A DNA stretch of 40,056 bases. Origin: Hyphomicrobiales bacterium. Lineage in GTDB: Bacteria; Pseudomonadota; Alphaproteobacteria; Rhizobiales; Methyloligellaceae. The translations under genes were made by a program, and so were the position numbers. Below are positions 17,290 through 25,790 of this stretch, one piece after another. Position 1 is the stretch's first letter; each line of letters opens with the position of its first letter. The stretch is from NCBI GenBank assembly GCA_003228955.1, contig QIGN01000051.1:1-40056 (forward strand), given 5' to 3'. Under the pieces are notes generated by a model that saw nothing but the letters and a program-made list of their open reading frames with translations, did not search any database and had not been told where the DNA came from.

Positions 17290-17859
17290 ATGATCAAGTA
17301 ACTGTCTCAGTTATTTGGCATTGCTGCATTTTTAATGGTGTCAGGCCACTCGGTTCAGGCAGCAACATTTAGGGACGTGGTGCTGGGTGGCGTAAATCTT
17401 ACAGCCTGGTGTGCAAAGCAACATGGCACTGGCTTTAAAGCCAAATTGATCGGGAAAACTGCCGGTGACTGGACCTGTGAAAGGAGCGCTGGCGATCGCA
17501 GACCTGTTTCCGTCGAAAGCGCTTGCAAGCTGCTATACGGTAATAAGGCATACAAGGCAAAGGCGTTGAATTGGAACGACCCGTTGTCTTGGAAATGTTT
17601 TGAAAAACAGGAGATACCAACGACCCCAACCATGAAAGGAGTAAACCTCACGGCCTGGTGCCAAAAGAAATTTGGCAGCGCTTTTAAAGCAAAACTGATC
17701 CAAAAACATGCTGGCGGCTGGGCCTGTGAACAAAGTATTTATAATCGCAGGCCGGTTGTAGTGAAAGAGGCTTGCAAGCTGCAGTACGGTAATAAGGCAT
17801 ACGAGGCGAAGGCGTTGAATTGGAACGACCCAAAATCCTGGAAATGTTTGTTGCGCTAG
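17290..17859 (+). pseudogene. Secreted two-repeat Cys/Trp protein gene with in-frame stop in signal peptide
   Basis: A perfect GGAGGA lies 5 nt before an ATG at 17290, but the fourth codon is TAA (17299-17301). Reading on in the same frame gives LSQLFGIAAFLMVSGHSVQA, a classic signal peptide ending in VQA, followed by 165 residues. A single A-to-T change in an AAA codon would explain the stop. A downstream ATG at 17335 would give a 174-residue product lacking most of the hydrophobic core. The mature part is two repeats of about 71 residues (19-89 and 102-172 counting from 17335), each with four Cys, several Trp and motif WNDPxSWKC. The family is unrecognised. The region is AT-richer than its neighbours. 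Confidence 0.6.
17521..17849 (+). repeat. Internal direct duplication within secreted-protein gene
   Basis: Bases 17521-17600 and 17770-17849 differ at about 9 of 80 positions and are 249 nt (83 codons) apart. The similarity extends upstream at lower identity across the whole 71-residue unit. The high nucleotide identity at the 3' half suggests a recent duplication or gene conversion. Confidence 0.8.
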
Positions 17860-17993
17860 GGTCAGGACCCATTAAATCCATGAACGGCGTATGAACGTGG
17901 AATTGACGACGAGTTCATAGCCCATGATTTAAACCCTGTTCATCGGTCCGCGCCGAAAGTGCTTCGGAATTACAAAGGTAAAGGAACAATTCA

Positions 17994-18458
17994 ATGTTGA
18001 AGTCAATTCTTGCCGCAGCAGTTCTTTTTGCAATTACCTCGAATGTAGCCGAAGCAGCAAAGGTTAGTCCAAATCCTCATGGTAAACCAGCCGGCGGTGG
18101 GAAAGTATTCGGGTCAAAGACTGGTGCGGATTGCGATTTTGATTTAATACAATGTAATGATCAGGCTACAGGAAAATGTGACGGCATGGTCAAGTACGGA
18201 CCGGGCCCCCTTGACGGTTGCATTAGGCGGAAAAAAGAGACATGTACCACAATTTATCGTAAGTGCAGGCCAAAGGGTAAGACGCTCCCCCCGAAGGAAT
18301 TAAACCGCCCTCCCGTCCCCTTAAAATCATTGAACATGCCAGGGAAAGTTATCGCCCCAACTAAAGGCAAGCCCAAGAAAAGCGTTCCCGCTAAAACAGG
18401 GACAATAAATATGGTCCCCATGAAACAATACAAAATGGTCCCCATGAAACAAAAGTGA
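17994..18458 (+). CDS. Small secreted cysteine-containing basic protein, unknown function
   Basis: This 154-residue product has an N-terminal signal peptide (MLKSILAAAVLFAITSNVAEA, cleavage after AEA expected) and six cysteines at 47, 54, 62, 76, 84 and 91, then a lysine/proline-rich tail ending in two copies of MVPMKQ. I do not recognise the family. AAAGGAA lies about 10 nt upstream of the ATG, and a small stem-loop (CCGAA/TTCGG, 17953-17967) sits in the leader. The base composition is AT-richer than the flanking genes, as in the gene 134 nt upstream, and the two may have been acquired together. The repeats sit at the extreme C terminus. Confidence 0.65.
   Translation: MLKSILAAAVLFAITSNVAEAAKVSPNPHGKPAGGGKVFGSKTGADCDFDLIQCNDQATGKCDGMVKYGPGPLDGCIRRKKETCTTIYRKCRPKGKTLPPKELNRPPVPLKSLNMPGKVIAPTKGKPKKSVPAKTGTINMVPMKQYKMVPMKQK
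18411..18452 (+). repeat. Two 18-bp direct repeats at gene 3' end
   Basis: ATGGTCCCCATGAAACAA occurs at 18411-18428 and again at 18435-18452, period 24 nt, encoding MVPMKQ twice at the C terminus of the secreted protein. The identity is complete over 18 bases, suggesting slippage duplication. Confidence 0.85.
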
Positions 18459-18514
18459 AACTAGGCCACCCGCAAGACGGCAAGAAAAACTCTCCTGACC
18501 GATGGGAAAACGGT

Positions 18515-18528
18515 CGTCAACGTTGACG
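18515..18528. promoter_or_regulatory. 14-bp perfect palindrome
   Basis: CGTCAACGTTGACG is a perfect palindrome in the 264-nt gap between the secreted-protein gene and the 3' end of the convergent P450 gene. No promoter or gene is seen beside it, so the role is unknown; it may be a chance or protein-binding site. Nothing else was seen in this gap. Confidence 0.3.
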
Positions 18529-18722
18529 CTGTAGTTTGACCTGCTCAGGCAGGCTGCCACAAGCATTGGCCGGATCGGACTGGAGAGCCTCGCTTTGGGG
18601 CGGGTAGTTGATGACCGAGATGGGTCATCTTCAGCCGAAAACACAGGGACTCATTTCCGGCCGCTTTCTATCGATTCCGCCCTGTCACATATGTTGCAAA
18701 AGTCAGATCAGGCGCACCGGCC

Positions 18723-20078
18723 CTAACCCAACTCCCGAATCTTGAAATTCAGCCCGCCCTTGGGGCAAAGCGTCACGGTCGACTGAATTTTCGCCGGAAC
18801 CTCACCCACATATTCCGGATCGAAACGCCTGAGCAGCGTCACCAGCGCCAGCATGTTTTCGATCTGCGACAGCGCGCCGCCGATACAGGCGCGCTTTCCG
18901 GCCGAGAAGGGCAGGTAGGAATATTTCACGCGCTTTTTCATGCGCTCGGGCGAGAAGCGTTCGGGATCGAATTTTTCAGGATTGTTCCAGTAATTCGGGG
19001 AGTGATGGACGAGATAGGTGCACATCACGATCTTGTCGCCGGCGTGGATTTCGTTGCCGTCAATGACATCGTCGCCTTCCGCCACCCGGATCAGAGCCCA
19101 GATTGGAGGATACAACCGCATGGTCTCCTGAATCACCTGGCGCGTATAACTCAACTGCGCCACCTGATCCCAGGTCGGTTCCTTGTCGCCGCAGACTTCG
19201 TTGGCCTCGGCGCGGATTTTGTCCGCCGTTCCGGGGTTTTGCGAGAGCAGATAGAGGCACCAGGCGAGCGTCAGCGCGGTCGTTTCCGTTCCCGCCCACA
19301 GATACTGCTTCATTTCATCGACCACCTGCTGATGGTCGAATTCGGGGAAGTCCGGATCGGCTTCCGCGTCCAGAATCATTTTCAGAAGTGTTTTCTCACG
19401 GTCCAGCAGGATCGGAGCACCAAGAACTTCGTCGGGAACCGCGCCCCAATGTTTCATGGCCTTGGCGGCTTCGGCGTCGTTAACGTCATCAAGTTCGCCG
19501 GCGGCCTTCTTCTGGCGGATTTCCTTGTGGTTCATCACGTCCGTATAGGTCTTCACCATTCCGAATACGAAATGCGGATTGAACGGCATTTTCCGGTCGA
19601 ACAGCGCCTTGCAAACCATGTCCGCGGCGAGTGTCCAGGTCTGCTCGACCATTTCGACCGTTTCGCCGGATTTGGCGTATTCCGCCCAGATTTCCGACTT
19701 GGTGCGGATCGCCTCCATCAGGAACGGGAAATATTCCTCGAATTTCTGCGGGTGGAACGCGGCCTGCTGTGGCCGGCGGATTTTCTGCCACAGGGCGCCG
19801 TCGATGGTGATCATGCTTTTGCCGAACACCGGGCGCATACCGTCAAAATATTTGGTGTAATTGTCGGCGTTCTCGACCAGCACACGTTTGAAGTGATCCA
19901 CATCCGACAGGAGAATCACACGCTGGTTTTTCAGATTGAGGGGGATCACCCCGCCATACTTTTCCGAAAGCCTCATGAGAAACTGCATGGGGTTCTCGGT
20001 GTTCATCAGCGGCGTGAGTTTGAACCAGATGCTCTGCTCTTCGCCGAGCCCGTGATCATGTGCATAAGCGGCTGTCAT
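18723..20078 (-). CDS. Cytochrome P450
   Basis: A heme-thiolate monooxygenase of 451 residues. The I-helix oxygen-binding motif AGTETT is at 262-267, the ExxR motif at Glu318-Arg321 (QETMRL), and the heme loop FSAGKRACIGG carries the axial Cys398. The order and spacing are normal and all key residues are present, so the enzyme should be active if supplied with electrons. No ferredoxin or reductase gene is adjacent. Substrate is unknown. The open frame extends to 20237, but the ATG at 20078 gives a typical P450 length and has an AGGG-like site upstream. It lies downstream of purN on the same strand but separated by 220 nt, which holds a dyad. Confidence 0.93.
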   Translation of the reverse strand: MTAAYAHDHGLGEEQSIWFKLTPLMNTENPMQFLMRLSEKYGGVIPLNLKNQRVILLSDVDHFKRVLVENADNYTKYFDGMRPVFGKSMITIDGALWQKIRRPQQAAFHPQKFEEYFPFLMEAIRTKSEIWAEYAKSGETVEMVEQTWTLAADMVCKALFDRKMPFNPHFVFGMVKTYTDVMNHKEIRQKKAAGELDDVNDAEAAKAMKHWGAVPDEVLGAPILLDREKTLLKMILDAEADPDFPEFDHQQVVDEMKQYLWAGTETTALTLAWCLYLLSQNPGTADKIRAEANEVCGDKEPTWDQVAQLSYTRQVIQETMRLYPPIWALIRVAEGDDVIDGNEIHAGDKIVMCTYLVHHSPNYWNNPEKFDPERFSPERMKKRVKYSYLPFSAGKRACIGGALSQIENMLALVTLLRRFDPEYVGEVPAKIQSTVTLCPKGGLNFKIRELG

Positions 20079-20165
20079 GGAGTGCCCTTCAACGCTTTTT
20101 AAATGTAACGCGCTGCGTGTCGCGTGGTGAGTAGCCATCTTCCGGAAATTCGCTGTTCGGTATGG

Positions 20166-20191
20166 CGGGATTCCTGTGATGTAACATCCCG
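20166..20191. promoter_or_regulatory. Dyad in purN-P450 gap
   Basis: CGGGAT (20166-20171) and ATCCCG (20186-20191) flank an inner dyad GATGTAACATC (20178-20188). On the minus strand a TTGACG -35-like element (20190-20195) overlaps its edge, so it could be an operator for the P450 gene. No matching -10 was found. Confidence 0.3.
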
Positions 20192-20298
20192 TCAATTGTG
20201 TGGAATTTAGTAGCACTGGCCCTTTCGCATTGTCCATATGGGCTATCGGCTAGGGTTAGCGTGTTGCACTGCATCATGGCGATGCGGCCTAATGCCGC

Positions 20299-20955
20299 TC
20301 AATTGGCTCCGGGCGCAAAAAGCGTGTTTCCAATCCCGTGAGAGGCGCTGAGGATGACCCGCTCCCCTTCGACTTTGGCGTCGCCCGAGGCCACCAGTTT
20401 CAGCGCCAGGGGATAGAGCTTGTGTTCCGCTTCGAGCACGCGCGCGGCAAGTTGTTCGGCGCTTTCCCCGGCCAGAACCGGAACCGCCGCCTGGGCGACA
20501 ATGGGGCCGGCATCCATTTGCGTGCGCACAAAATGCACCGTGCAGCCGCTGATTTTCACACCGGCCTCGATCACGCGCTCATGGGTGTGCAGTCCCTTGA
20601 AGGCGGGCAGGAGGGAGGGATGGATATTGAGGTGCCGGTCGCGCCACGCCTCTACAAAACCCTCCGTTAACAGCCGCATGAAACCGGCATTGCAAATGAG
20701 GTCCACTTTCGCGTCTCGCAGAGCCTTGTCGAGGTCCCTCTCGAAGGCTTCGCGGGAAGAATAGTTTGTGTGGTCGATAATTTTCTCATCGATGCCGGCT
20801 TGGGCCGCATTTTCCAGCCCTTCGGATTCCGGGCGGTTGGAAATAACCATAACGATTTCAGCCGGGTATTCCGGTGTGTTACATGCTTCTATCAACGCGG
20901 ACATGTTGCTGCCGCGCCCCGAGATCAGCACTCCGACCCGCTTGCGGGCAGTCAT
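20299..20955 (-). CDS. purN: Phosphoribosylglycinamide formyltransferase
   Basis: PurN formylates GAR with 10-formyl-tetrahydrofolate in purine synthesis. The 218-residue protein begins [19 protein letters not shown] and carries [11 protein letters not shown] and [15 protein letters not shown], with the catalytic Asn/His; [19 protein letters not shown] supplies the conserved Asp. The ATG overlaps the stop of purM, so the two are coupled. The order purM-purN is the usual one. A normal-length protein with no anomalies. Confidence 0.97.
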   Translation of the reverse strand: MTARKRVGVLISGRGSNMSALIEACNTPEYPAEIVMVISNRPESEGLENAAQAGIDEKIIDHTNYSSREAFERDLDKALRDAKVDLICNAGFMRLLTEGFVEAWRDRHLNIHPSLLPAFKGLHTHERVIEAGVKISGCTVHFVRTQMDAGPIVAQAAVPVLAGESAEQLAARVLEAEHKLYPLALKLVASGDAKVEGERVILSASHGIGNTLFAPGAN

Positions 20956-22028
20956 GAGCTGAGGTCCAGTTCACCGGTAAAGCGCACGGGGTCTCCTCCC
21001 GCACGGCTCTCCACTTCCCCGAGCAGGATGGCGCTTTCTCCCGATTGGGCAAGGCTGGCCAAAACAGCGTCCCCATCGCTGGCAGAGGTAATGATAACCA
21101 GCCCCGCGCCGCAATTGAAGGTGCGCAGCATTTCCTCAGGCGCCACGTCGCCTTGTGCGGCAATCCAGCCGAACACGGGTGGTGCAGCGAGTTTGCCCAG
21201 ATCGATATGCGCGCCAAGACCTTTTGGCAGCACGCGCGGCAGGTTTTCCGTCAGTCCCCCCCCGGTGATATGCGCCAGCGCCTTCACCGCGCCGGTTTTG
21301 CGAATGGCGGCCAATACGCTTTTTACATAAATTCGCGTGGGCGTGAGCAGGGCGTCTCCCAACGATGCGCCGGGATCGAAGGGGGCGGGATCGCTCCAGT
21401 TTGCTCCCATCGTCTCCACCAGCTTTCGGATCAGCGAAAATCCGTTGGAGTGAACGCCCGAGGAGGCCACCGCGATCAGGATGTCTCCGGCTTCAATGCC
21501 GGGGCGCGGCAAGAGCGTACCGCGCTCCGCCGCGCCAACGGAAAATCCCGCAAGGTCATAATCGCCGTCTTTATAAAGCCCCGGCATCTCCGCCGTTTCC
21601 CCGCCAATCAGCGCCGCGCCGGCCTGTTTGCACCCCTCGCCGATGCCGGAAATCACCTCCTCCGCGATTTGCGGGTCCAGTTTGCCGGTTGCGAAATAAT
21701 CGAGGAAAAACAACGGCTCCGCGCCCTGAACGATGAGATCGTTGACACACATGGCGACGAGATCGATACCGATGGTGTCATGGCGGCCCGTTTCAATGGC
21801 GATCTTCAGCTTTGTGCCCACGCCGTCATTGGCGGCGACCAGCACCGGATCGGTGAAACCTGCGTCCTTCAAATCGAACAGGCCGCCAAATCCGCCTATC
21901 CCCCCCATGACGCCGGCGCGTTTCGTGCGCGCGGCTATCGGGGCGATGGCGCCGACAAGGGCGTTGCCGGCATCGATGTCCACGCCTGCATCGGCATAGG
22001 TGAGCTTGTCATTTTTGTTCTTTGCCAT
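20952..22028 (-). CDS. purM: Phosphoribosylformylglycinamidine cyclo-ligase (AIR synthetase)
   Basis: PurM closes the imidazole ring, converting FGAM to AIR with ATP. The 358-residue protein has the usual start [15 protein letters not shown] and the motifs [60 protein letters not shown] and [15 protein letters not shown]. Its 3' end overlaps purN by 4 nt. An in-frame TTG lies 9 nt further upstream, but the ATG is the better start. It diverges from the DUF2066 gene over about 180 nt that should hold both promoters; no convincing promoter could be picked out. Confidence 0.97.
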   Translation of the reverse strand: MAKNKNDKLTYADAGVDIDAGNALVGAIAPIAARTKRAGVMGGIGGFGGLFDLKDAGFTDPVLVAANDGVGTKLKIAIETGRHDTIGIDLVAMCVNDLIVQGAEPLFFLDYFATGKLDPQIAEEVISGIGEGCKQAGAALIGGETAEMPGLYKDGDYDLAGFSVGAAERGTLLPRPGIEAGDILIAVASSGVHSNGFSLIRKLVETMGANWSDPAPFDPGASLGDALLTPTRIYVKSVLAAIRKTGAVKALAHITGGGLTENLPRVLPKGLGAHIDLGKLAAPPVFGWIAAQGDVAPEEMLRTFNCGAGLVIITSASDGDAVLASLAQSGESAILLGEVESRAGGDPVRFTGELDLSS

Positions 22029-22207
22029 GGGGTTCAACTCGGGTCGGGGTGGTCCGAAGCCAGCTTTTGCATGTTACTTTCAGGTGAAGCGCCATCGCGT
22101 CAAGCGCCATGGAAGCGCTGGCGGGAAATGTCAACAGTCCGGTTTGCAGCGTGCATTGGTGATTTTGAGCATTCAATTGTCCGATTTTGGCGTATATCCT
22201 TCACCTC

Positions 22208-23305
22208 ATGAGAAGCGAATCCATATTGCTCAAAGCGCATTCGGCGTATTTTCTCGGCGTCTTGTTCGCGCTGGCGCCGTCTACCGCGCAGGCTCAGCGC
22301 GCAAGCGTCTACACGATCGCCAAGTTCACCGTGGATGTGAAGGCCAAGGATGCCGTCACCGCCAAGAAGGCGGCGCTGGTTCTGGCCAAGCGCCAGGCGC
22401 TGCAAAAACTGCTCCGGCGGATTGCTCCCTTCAACAGCTTCGACCGGCTGCCCTCGGTCAAGGCCGGAGCCATTGACGATATGCTGGAGGGGTTTTCCGT
22501 CCGGCGCGAGCGCAACTCCGCAACCCAGTATCTGGCGACACTGGACTTCCGGTTCCGGGCCGGCGATGTGCGCAAGCTGCTCACCGGCAAGAACATCCTG
22601 GTGACCGATCAGCAGGCTGAGCCGATTGCCGTGCTTCCGGTCTATATCGAGAAGGGCAAGATAGATCAGACCGGCCGGGATGTCTGGCGAACGGCCTGGA
22701 ACGGGCTCGATCTGAACAATGCGATTACGCCCGTGCGTCTCGCCCGCGCAGGACCGTCCTTCACCATGGAATCCCTGTCCGGCCTGCTGGGCGGAAATTT
22801 GCAGGAATTTGTCGCCCTGCGTGAAAAATTCAAAACGCGGAAGCTGGTTCTGGCGATCGCCGAACCGGCCGCGGACGGCAGGAATCTGACCACCCGCCTG
22901 TTCGGCGTCGACCGGGCAGGGTCGCTGTCGCTGACGCGCAATGACCCGGTGTATAATGGCGGGCTGAAGACCGCGGCGGGCAATGCCGCGGCGCTCACGC
23001 TTGGCATCCTGGAAGGCCGGTGGAAGCTGAGTCGCGCGCCGGGCGGGGGAACAGGAGCGGCGGCCGCGCTTAGCGCCATTGACGTGATCGTGGAATTTTC
23101 CGGCATGTCGCAATGGCGCGATGTCCGCTCGCGTCTTGCGAAGGTGCCAGGCGTGCAGGGGCTTGACGTCAAATCGCTTTCGGCCCGCACCGCGCAAGTG
23201 TCACTTCAGTTTCCCGGCGGCGCCGAGCGTTTTGCCCGGGCGCTGGGTTCCCATGGGCTGGCATTGCTTGGAGGAGGCGACTCATGGATTTTGCGCAGCA
23301 ATTGA
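22208..23305 (+). CDS. DUF2066 domain protein, periplasmic
   Basis: This 365-residue protein begins with a signal peptide (LLKAHSAYFLGVLFALAPSTAQA, cleavage near AQA) and continues as a DUF2066-type protein; typical features are AKKAALVLAKRQALQKLLRR, the VRRERNSATQYLATLDFRF block and the C-terminal VIVEFSGMSQWRDVRSRLAKVPGV. The biochemical role of the family is unknown. In alphaproteobacteria it usually sits between purM and the CDP-alcohol phosphatidyltransferase/PerM/hdaA genes, as here, which suggests an envelope role, by context only. I took the ATG at 22208 rather than a TTG at 22187. Confidence 0.82.
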   Translation: MRSESILLKAHSAYFLGVLFALAPSTAQAQRASVYTIAKFTVDVKAKDAVTAKKAALVLAKRQALQKLLRRIAPFNSFDRLPSVKAGAIDDMLEGFSVRRERNSATQYLATLDFRFRAGDVRKLLTGKNILVTDQQAEPIAVLPVYIEKGKIDQTGRDVWRTAWNGLDLNNAITPVRLARAGPSFTMESLSGLLGGNLQEFVALREKFKTRKLVLAIAEPAADGRNLTTRLFGVDRAGSLSLTRNDPVYNGGLKTAAGNAAALTLGILEGRWKLSRAPGGGTGAAAALSAIDVIVEFSGMSQWRDVRSRLAKVPGVQGLDVKSLSARTAQVSLQFPGGAERFARALGSHGLALLGGGDSWILRSN

Positions 23306-23368
23306 CAGCTGGCGCGCCGCGTATTGAAATGCGACCCGGCAGAGCGCCGGGCCGGCAGGGGCAATAAA

Positions 23369-23989
23369 TTGTATATTCCAAACGCAATCACCGTTTTCCG
23401 GATATTCCTGGTGCCGATGGTCATCTGGCTCATGATCGACGGGCGGATGCAGGCGGCGTTCATGCTGTTCCTGATCGCGGGACTGTCCGACGGGCTGGAT
23501 GGGTATCTCGCCAAGCGCTACGCCTGGCAGACCGAACTTGGCGCTTATCTGGACCCGCTGGCCGACAAAGCCCTTCTGGTCAGCATTTATGTGGTTCTGG
23601 GTCTATTCGCCCATTTGCCCGTCTGGCTTGTTATCGCCGTCGTGACCCGGGATATTCTCATTATCGGCGCCATTCTCCTGTCCTGGCTTCTGGCGCATCC
23701 GGTTCCGATGCGCCCGCTTCTGGTTTCCAAGGCCAATACGGTTGCGCAAATCATACTGGCGGCGATGGTGCTTGGTAATCTGGGATTTTCGCTGGGCCTT
23801 GCGTCCGTCATCAATGCCACTGTGTGGATTGCAGGCGGATTGACCATACTTTCCGCCGGAGTATATCTGGTACACTGGCTGACATTTATGGCGTCCTACG
23901 AGGACCCGCCGCAGAAAAGGTCGCTTAAGCGCAACTCTCCAGGTGCGGAGCAAGTCCGGCGCCGCAAGGAAACGGTCACCGGGTCATGA
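23369..23989 (+). CDS. CDP-alcohol phosphatidyltransferase family protein
   Basis: A membrane enzyme that swaps CMP from a CDP-lipid for an alcohol, as in phosphatidylglycerophosphate or cardiolipin synthesis. The hallmark motif is present: LSDGLDGYLAKRYAWQTELG followed by AYLDPLADK, with four Asp and two Gly in the right places; the usual AR is AK. About five transmembrane segments follow. Which alcohol is used is unclear; a pgsA-like role is most likely. The open frame reaches 23324 (TTG) but a TTG at 23369 has AGGGG 7 nt upstream and begins with the conserved YIPNAITVFRI, so I prefer it. The 3' end overlaps the next gene (ATGA). Confidence 0.87.
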   Translation: MYIPNAITVFRIFLVPMVIWLMIDGRMQAAFMLFLIAGLSDGLDGYLAKRYAWQTELGAYLDPLADKALLVSIYVVLGLFAHLPVWLVIAVVTRDILIIGAILLSWLLAHPVPMRPLLVSKANTVAQIILAAMVLGNLGFSLGLASVINATVWIAGGLTILSAGVYLVHWLTFMASYEDPPQKRSLKRNSPGAEQVRRRKETVTGS

Positions 23990-25068
23990 GCGCCAGCAAG
24001 CAAACTTTATTCTGGCTTGGGGCGATGGTCCTGCTGCTGTTTCTCATCGCTCTTCTGCGCGATATTCTTCTCCCCTTCGTGGTCGGGGCCGCGATTGCAT
24101 ATTTTCTCGACCCGCTCGCCGACCGGCTGGAGTCCCTGGGCCTTTCGCGACTCTTGGCGACGATTGTTATCGTGCTTTTTTTCAGCCTCTTCGCAATTCT
24201 TTGCCTGATCTTCCTCCTTCCGTTGCTGGTCGATCAGCTGATCGACCTTGTTTCCCGGTTGCCGGGTTATTTTCAGTCATTGCGCGAATTGTCCATCAGC
24301 ACCCTTGAGCGCTGGTTCGGGGATCGCTGGACAGGGGGGAATCTGGGACTTGACGGGACCTTCAGTGAACTTGCCGGCAAGGCAACGGGATGGGCCGGTC
24401 AGGTGCTTGGGTCCGTCTGGAGCGGGGGTCTGGCAATCGTGAATTTCCTCGCCCTGATTGTCATAACGCCCGTCGTGACGTTTTATCTGCTGCTCGATTG
24501 GGACCGGATGATGCAGCATATCTCGGACTGGCTGCCGCGCGACCATGCCAAGACAATCCGTCAAATTGGCCGTGAGATCGATGAAGTTATATCGGGGTTC
24601 GTTCGTGGACAGATCACGGTGCTGGCTATTCTTGGCGTGTTCTACGTTCTGGGGCTGACGCTGATCGGGCTCAATTTCGGTCTGCTGATCGGTTTGGGCG
24701 CCGGAATCATCAGCTTTGTGCCTTTCGTTGGCCCGGTTGTCGGGTTTTTGGTCGGTGGCGCTGTTGCCGTGGTCCAGTTCTGGCCGGAGTGGCAATGGGT
24801 CGCCGCCGTGCTGGCGGTGTTTCTCATCGGCCAGTTTGTCGAGGGCAATGTGCTCTCGCCAATGATTGTCGGCGACCGTATCGGGCTGCATCCGGTCTGG
24901 CTGATATTTGCCCTGTTCGTATTTGGCTATCTGTTCGGCTTTGTCGGCATGTTGCTGGCGGTTCCCGCCGCCGCGGCAATTGGTGTTTTGGTCAGGTTTG
25001 GCTTGCAGACCTATCTGCAAAGTCCGGTGTATCACGGTTCGGCGAAAACCGGTTTGAAGAAGCGCTAG
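23986..25068 (+). CDS. AI-2E/PerM-family transporter
   Basis: A 360-residue membrane protein with about eight helices. The N-terminal segment FLIALLRDILLPFVVGAAIAYFLDPLADRLE and the later VGPVVGFLVGG and VEGNVLSPMIVGDRIGLHPVW are characteristic of the PerM/AI-2E exporter (UPF0118) family. Some members export AI-2 or act as Na+/H+ antiporters; here function is inferred only. It overlaps the upstream phosphatidyltransferase gene by 4 nt and precedes hdaA by 28 nt. PerM next to an Hda-type gene is a repeated alphaproteobacterial arrangement. Confidence 0.9.
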   Translation: MSASKQTLFWLGAMVLLLFLIALLRDILLPFVVGAAIAYFLDPLADRLESLGLSRLLATIVIVLFFSLFAILCLIFLLPLLVDQLIDLVSRLPGYFQSLRELSISTLERWFGDRWTGGNLGLDGTFSELAGKATGWAGQVLGSVWSGGLAIVNFLALIVITPVVTFYLLLDWDRMMQHISDWLPRDHAKTIRQIGREIDEVISGFVRGQITVLAILGVFYVLGLTLIGLNFGLLIGLGAGIISFVPFVGPVVGFLVGGAVAVVQFWPEWQWVAAVLAVFLIGQFVEGNVLSPMIVGDRIGLHPVWLIFALFVFGYLFGFVGMLLAVPAAAAIGVLVRFGLQTYLQSPVYHGSAKTGLKKR

Positions 25069-25096
25069 CGGGTGTCGTGCGGTTGCGGTGATTTCA

Positions 25097-25768
25097 ATGA
25101 GTGAGCAACTGGTTTTCGACCTTCCGCACAGGCCCGCGCTGGGAGCGGATGACTTTCTGGTGAGCGCGTGCAATGAGGCCGCCGTCGAGGTTATCGACGC
25201 CTGGCCCGGCTGGGCGCAGCGCGTGCATCTGATCGAGGGACCAAGCGGGTGCGGGAAGAGTCATCTTGCCAATGTCTGGCGTCAGAAGGCCGAAGCCCAG
25301 TTGTGGGAGGCCGCAAGCCTCAACGCTTCACGCATCTCGGGAGTCTCACCCGGAGCCGCCATCATTCTCGAAGACCTCGATTGTTCGGACCTTGACGAGC
25401 AGTCGCTCTTTCATCTGTTGAATCTTTCCAAACAGCGCGGTCTGTCGCTGCTTTTGACCGCGCGCGTGCCGCCGGCGCGGTGGGACATCCGATTGCCAGA
25501 CCTTATTTCGCGCCTCCGGGCCGTTCCGGTCGCGGTGATCGGTGCGCCGGACGATGTGTTGCTGAGTGCGGTTCTTCTTAAGCATTTCGCCGACCGGCAA
25601 TTGAATGTTGAACCGCAAGTGATCAAATTCCTTGCGCGGCGTATGATACGCTCGATGGAAGCGGCAAATGGTCTTGTCGACGAAATCGACCGGGCGGCGC
25701 TTGCCACGGGAAAGAAAATCTCGCGGCAATTTTGCGGTGAAGTTCTGGAGCGATATCAGTCTGAATGA
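25097..25768 (+). CDS. hdaA: HdaA-type DnaA-related replication regulator
   Basis: HdaA works with the beta clamp to stimulate hydrolysis of DnaA-ATP and prevent re-initiation. The 223-residue protein opens with MSEQLVFDLP, whose QLVFDL fits the clamp-binding motif. A P-loop GPSGCGKSH lies at about 53-61, Walker B-like ILEDLDCS follows, and the AAA+ lid has RLRAVPVAVIGAP and the candidate arginine finger region FLARRMIRSM. There is no DNA-binding domain IV, which distinguishes it from DnaA. I chose the ATG at 25097 over a GTG 9 nt upstream. It is followed by ppk after 22 nt. Confidence 0.88.
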   Translation: MSEQLVFDLPHRPALGADDFLVSACNEAAVEVIDAWPGWAQRVHLIEGPSGCGKSHLANVWRQKAEAQLWEAASLNASRISGVSPGAAIILEDLDCSDLDEQSLFHLLNLSKQRGLSLLLTARVPPARWDIRLPDLISRLRAVPVAVIGAPDDVLLSAVLLKHFADRQLNVEPQVIKFLARRMIRSMEAANGLVDEIDRAALATGKKISRQFCGEVLERYQSE

Positions 25769-25790
25769 ATTCAGATGTTAAGGGTACCGA

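Noticed and set aside
17299-17301. Selenocysteine, pyrrolysine or alternative genetic code to explain the in-frame TAA
   Set aside because: TAA is used as a normal stop elsewhere in the window (the YfgM-like gene and the crotonase gene end in TAA), and neither Sec nor Pyl uses TAA. A nonsense mutation, error or leader is more likely.
19002-20102. 366-residue open frame antisense to the P450
   Set aside because: The P450 has full heme, ExxR and I-helix motifs on the minus strand; the plus frame has none.
21045-22211. 388-residue open frame antisense to purM
   Set aside because: Shadow of purM; no domain and it ends by running through the divergent promoter region.
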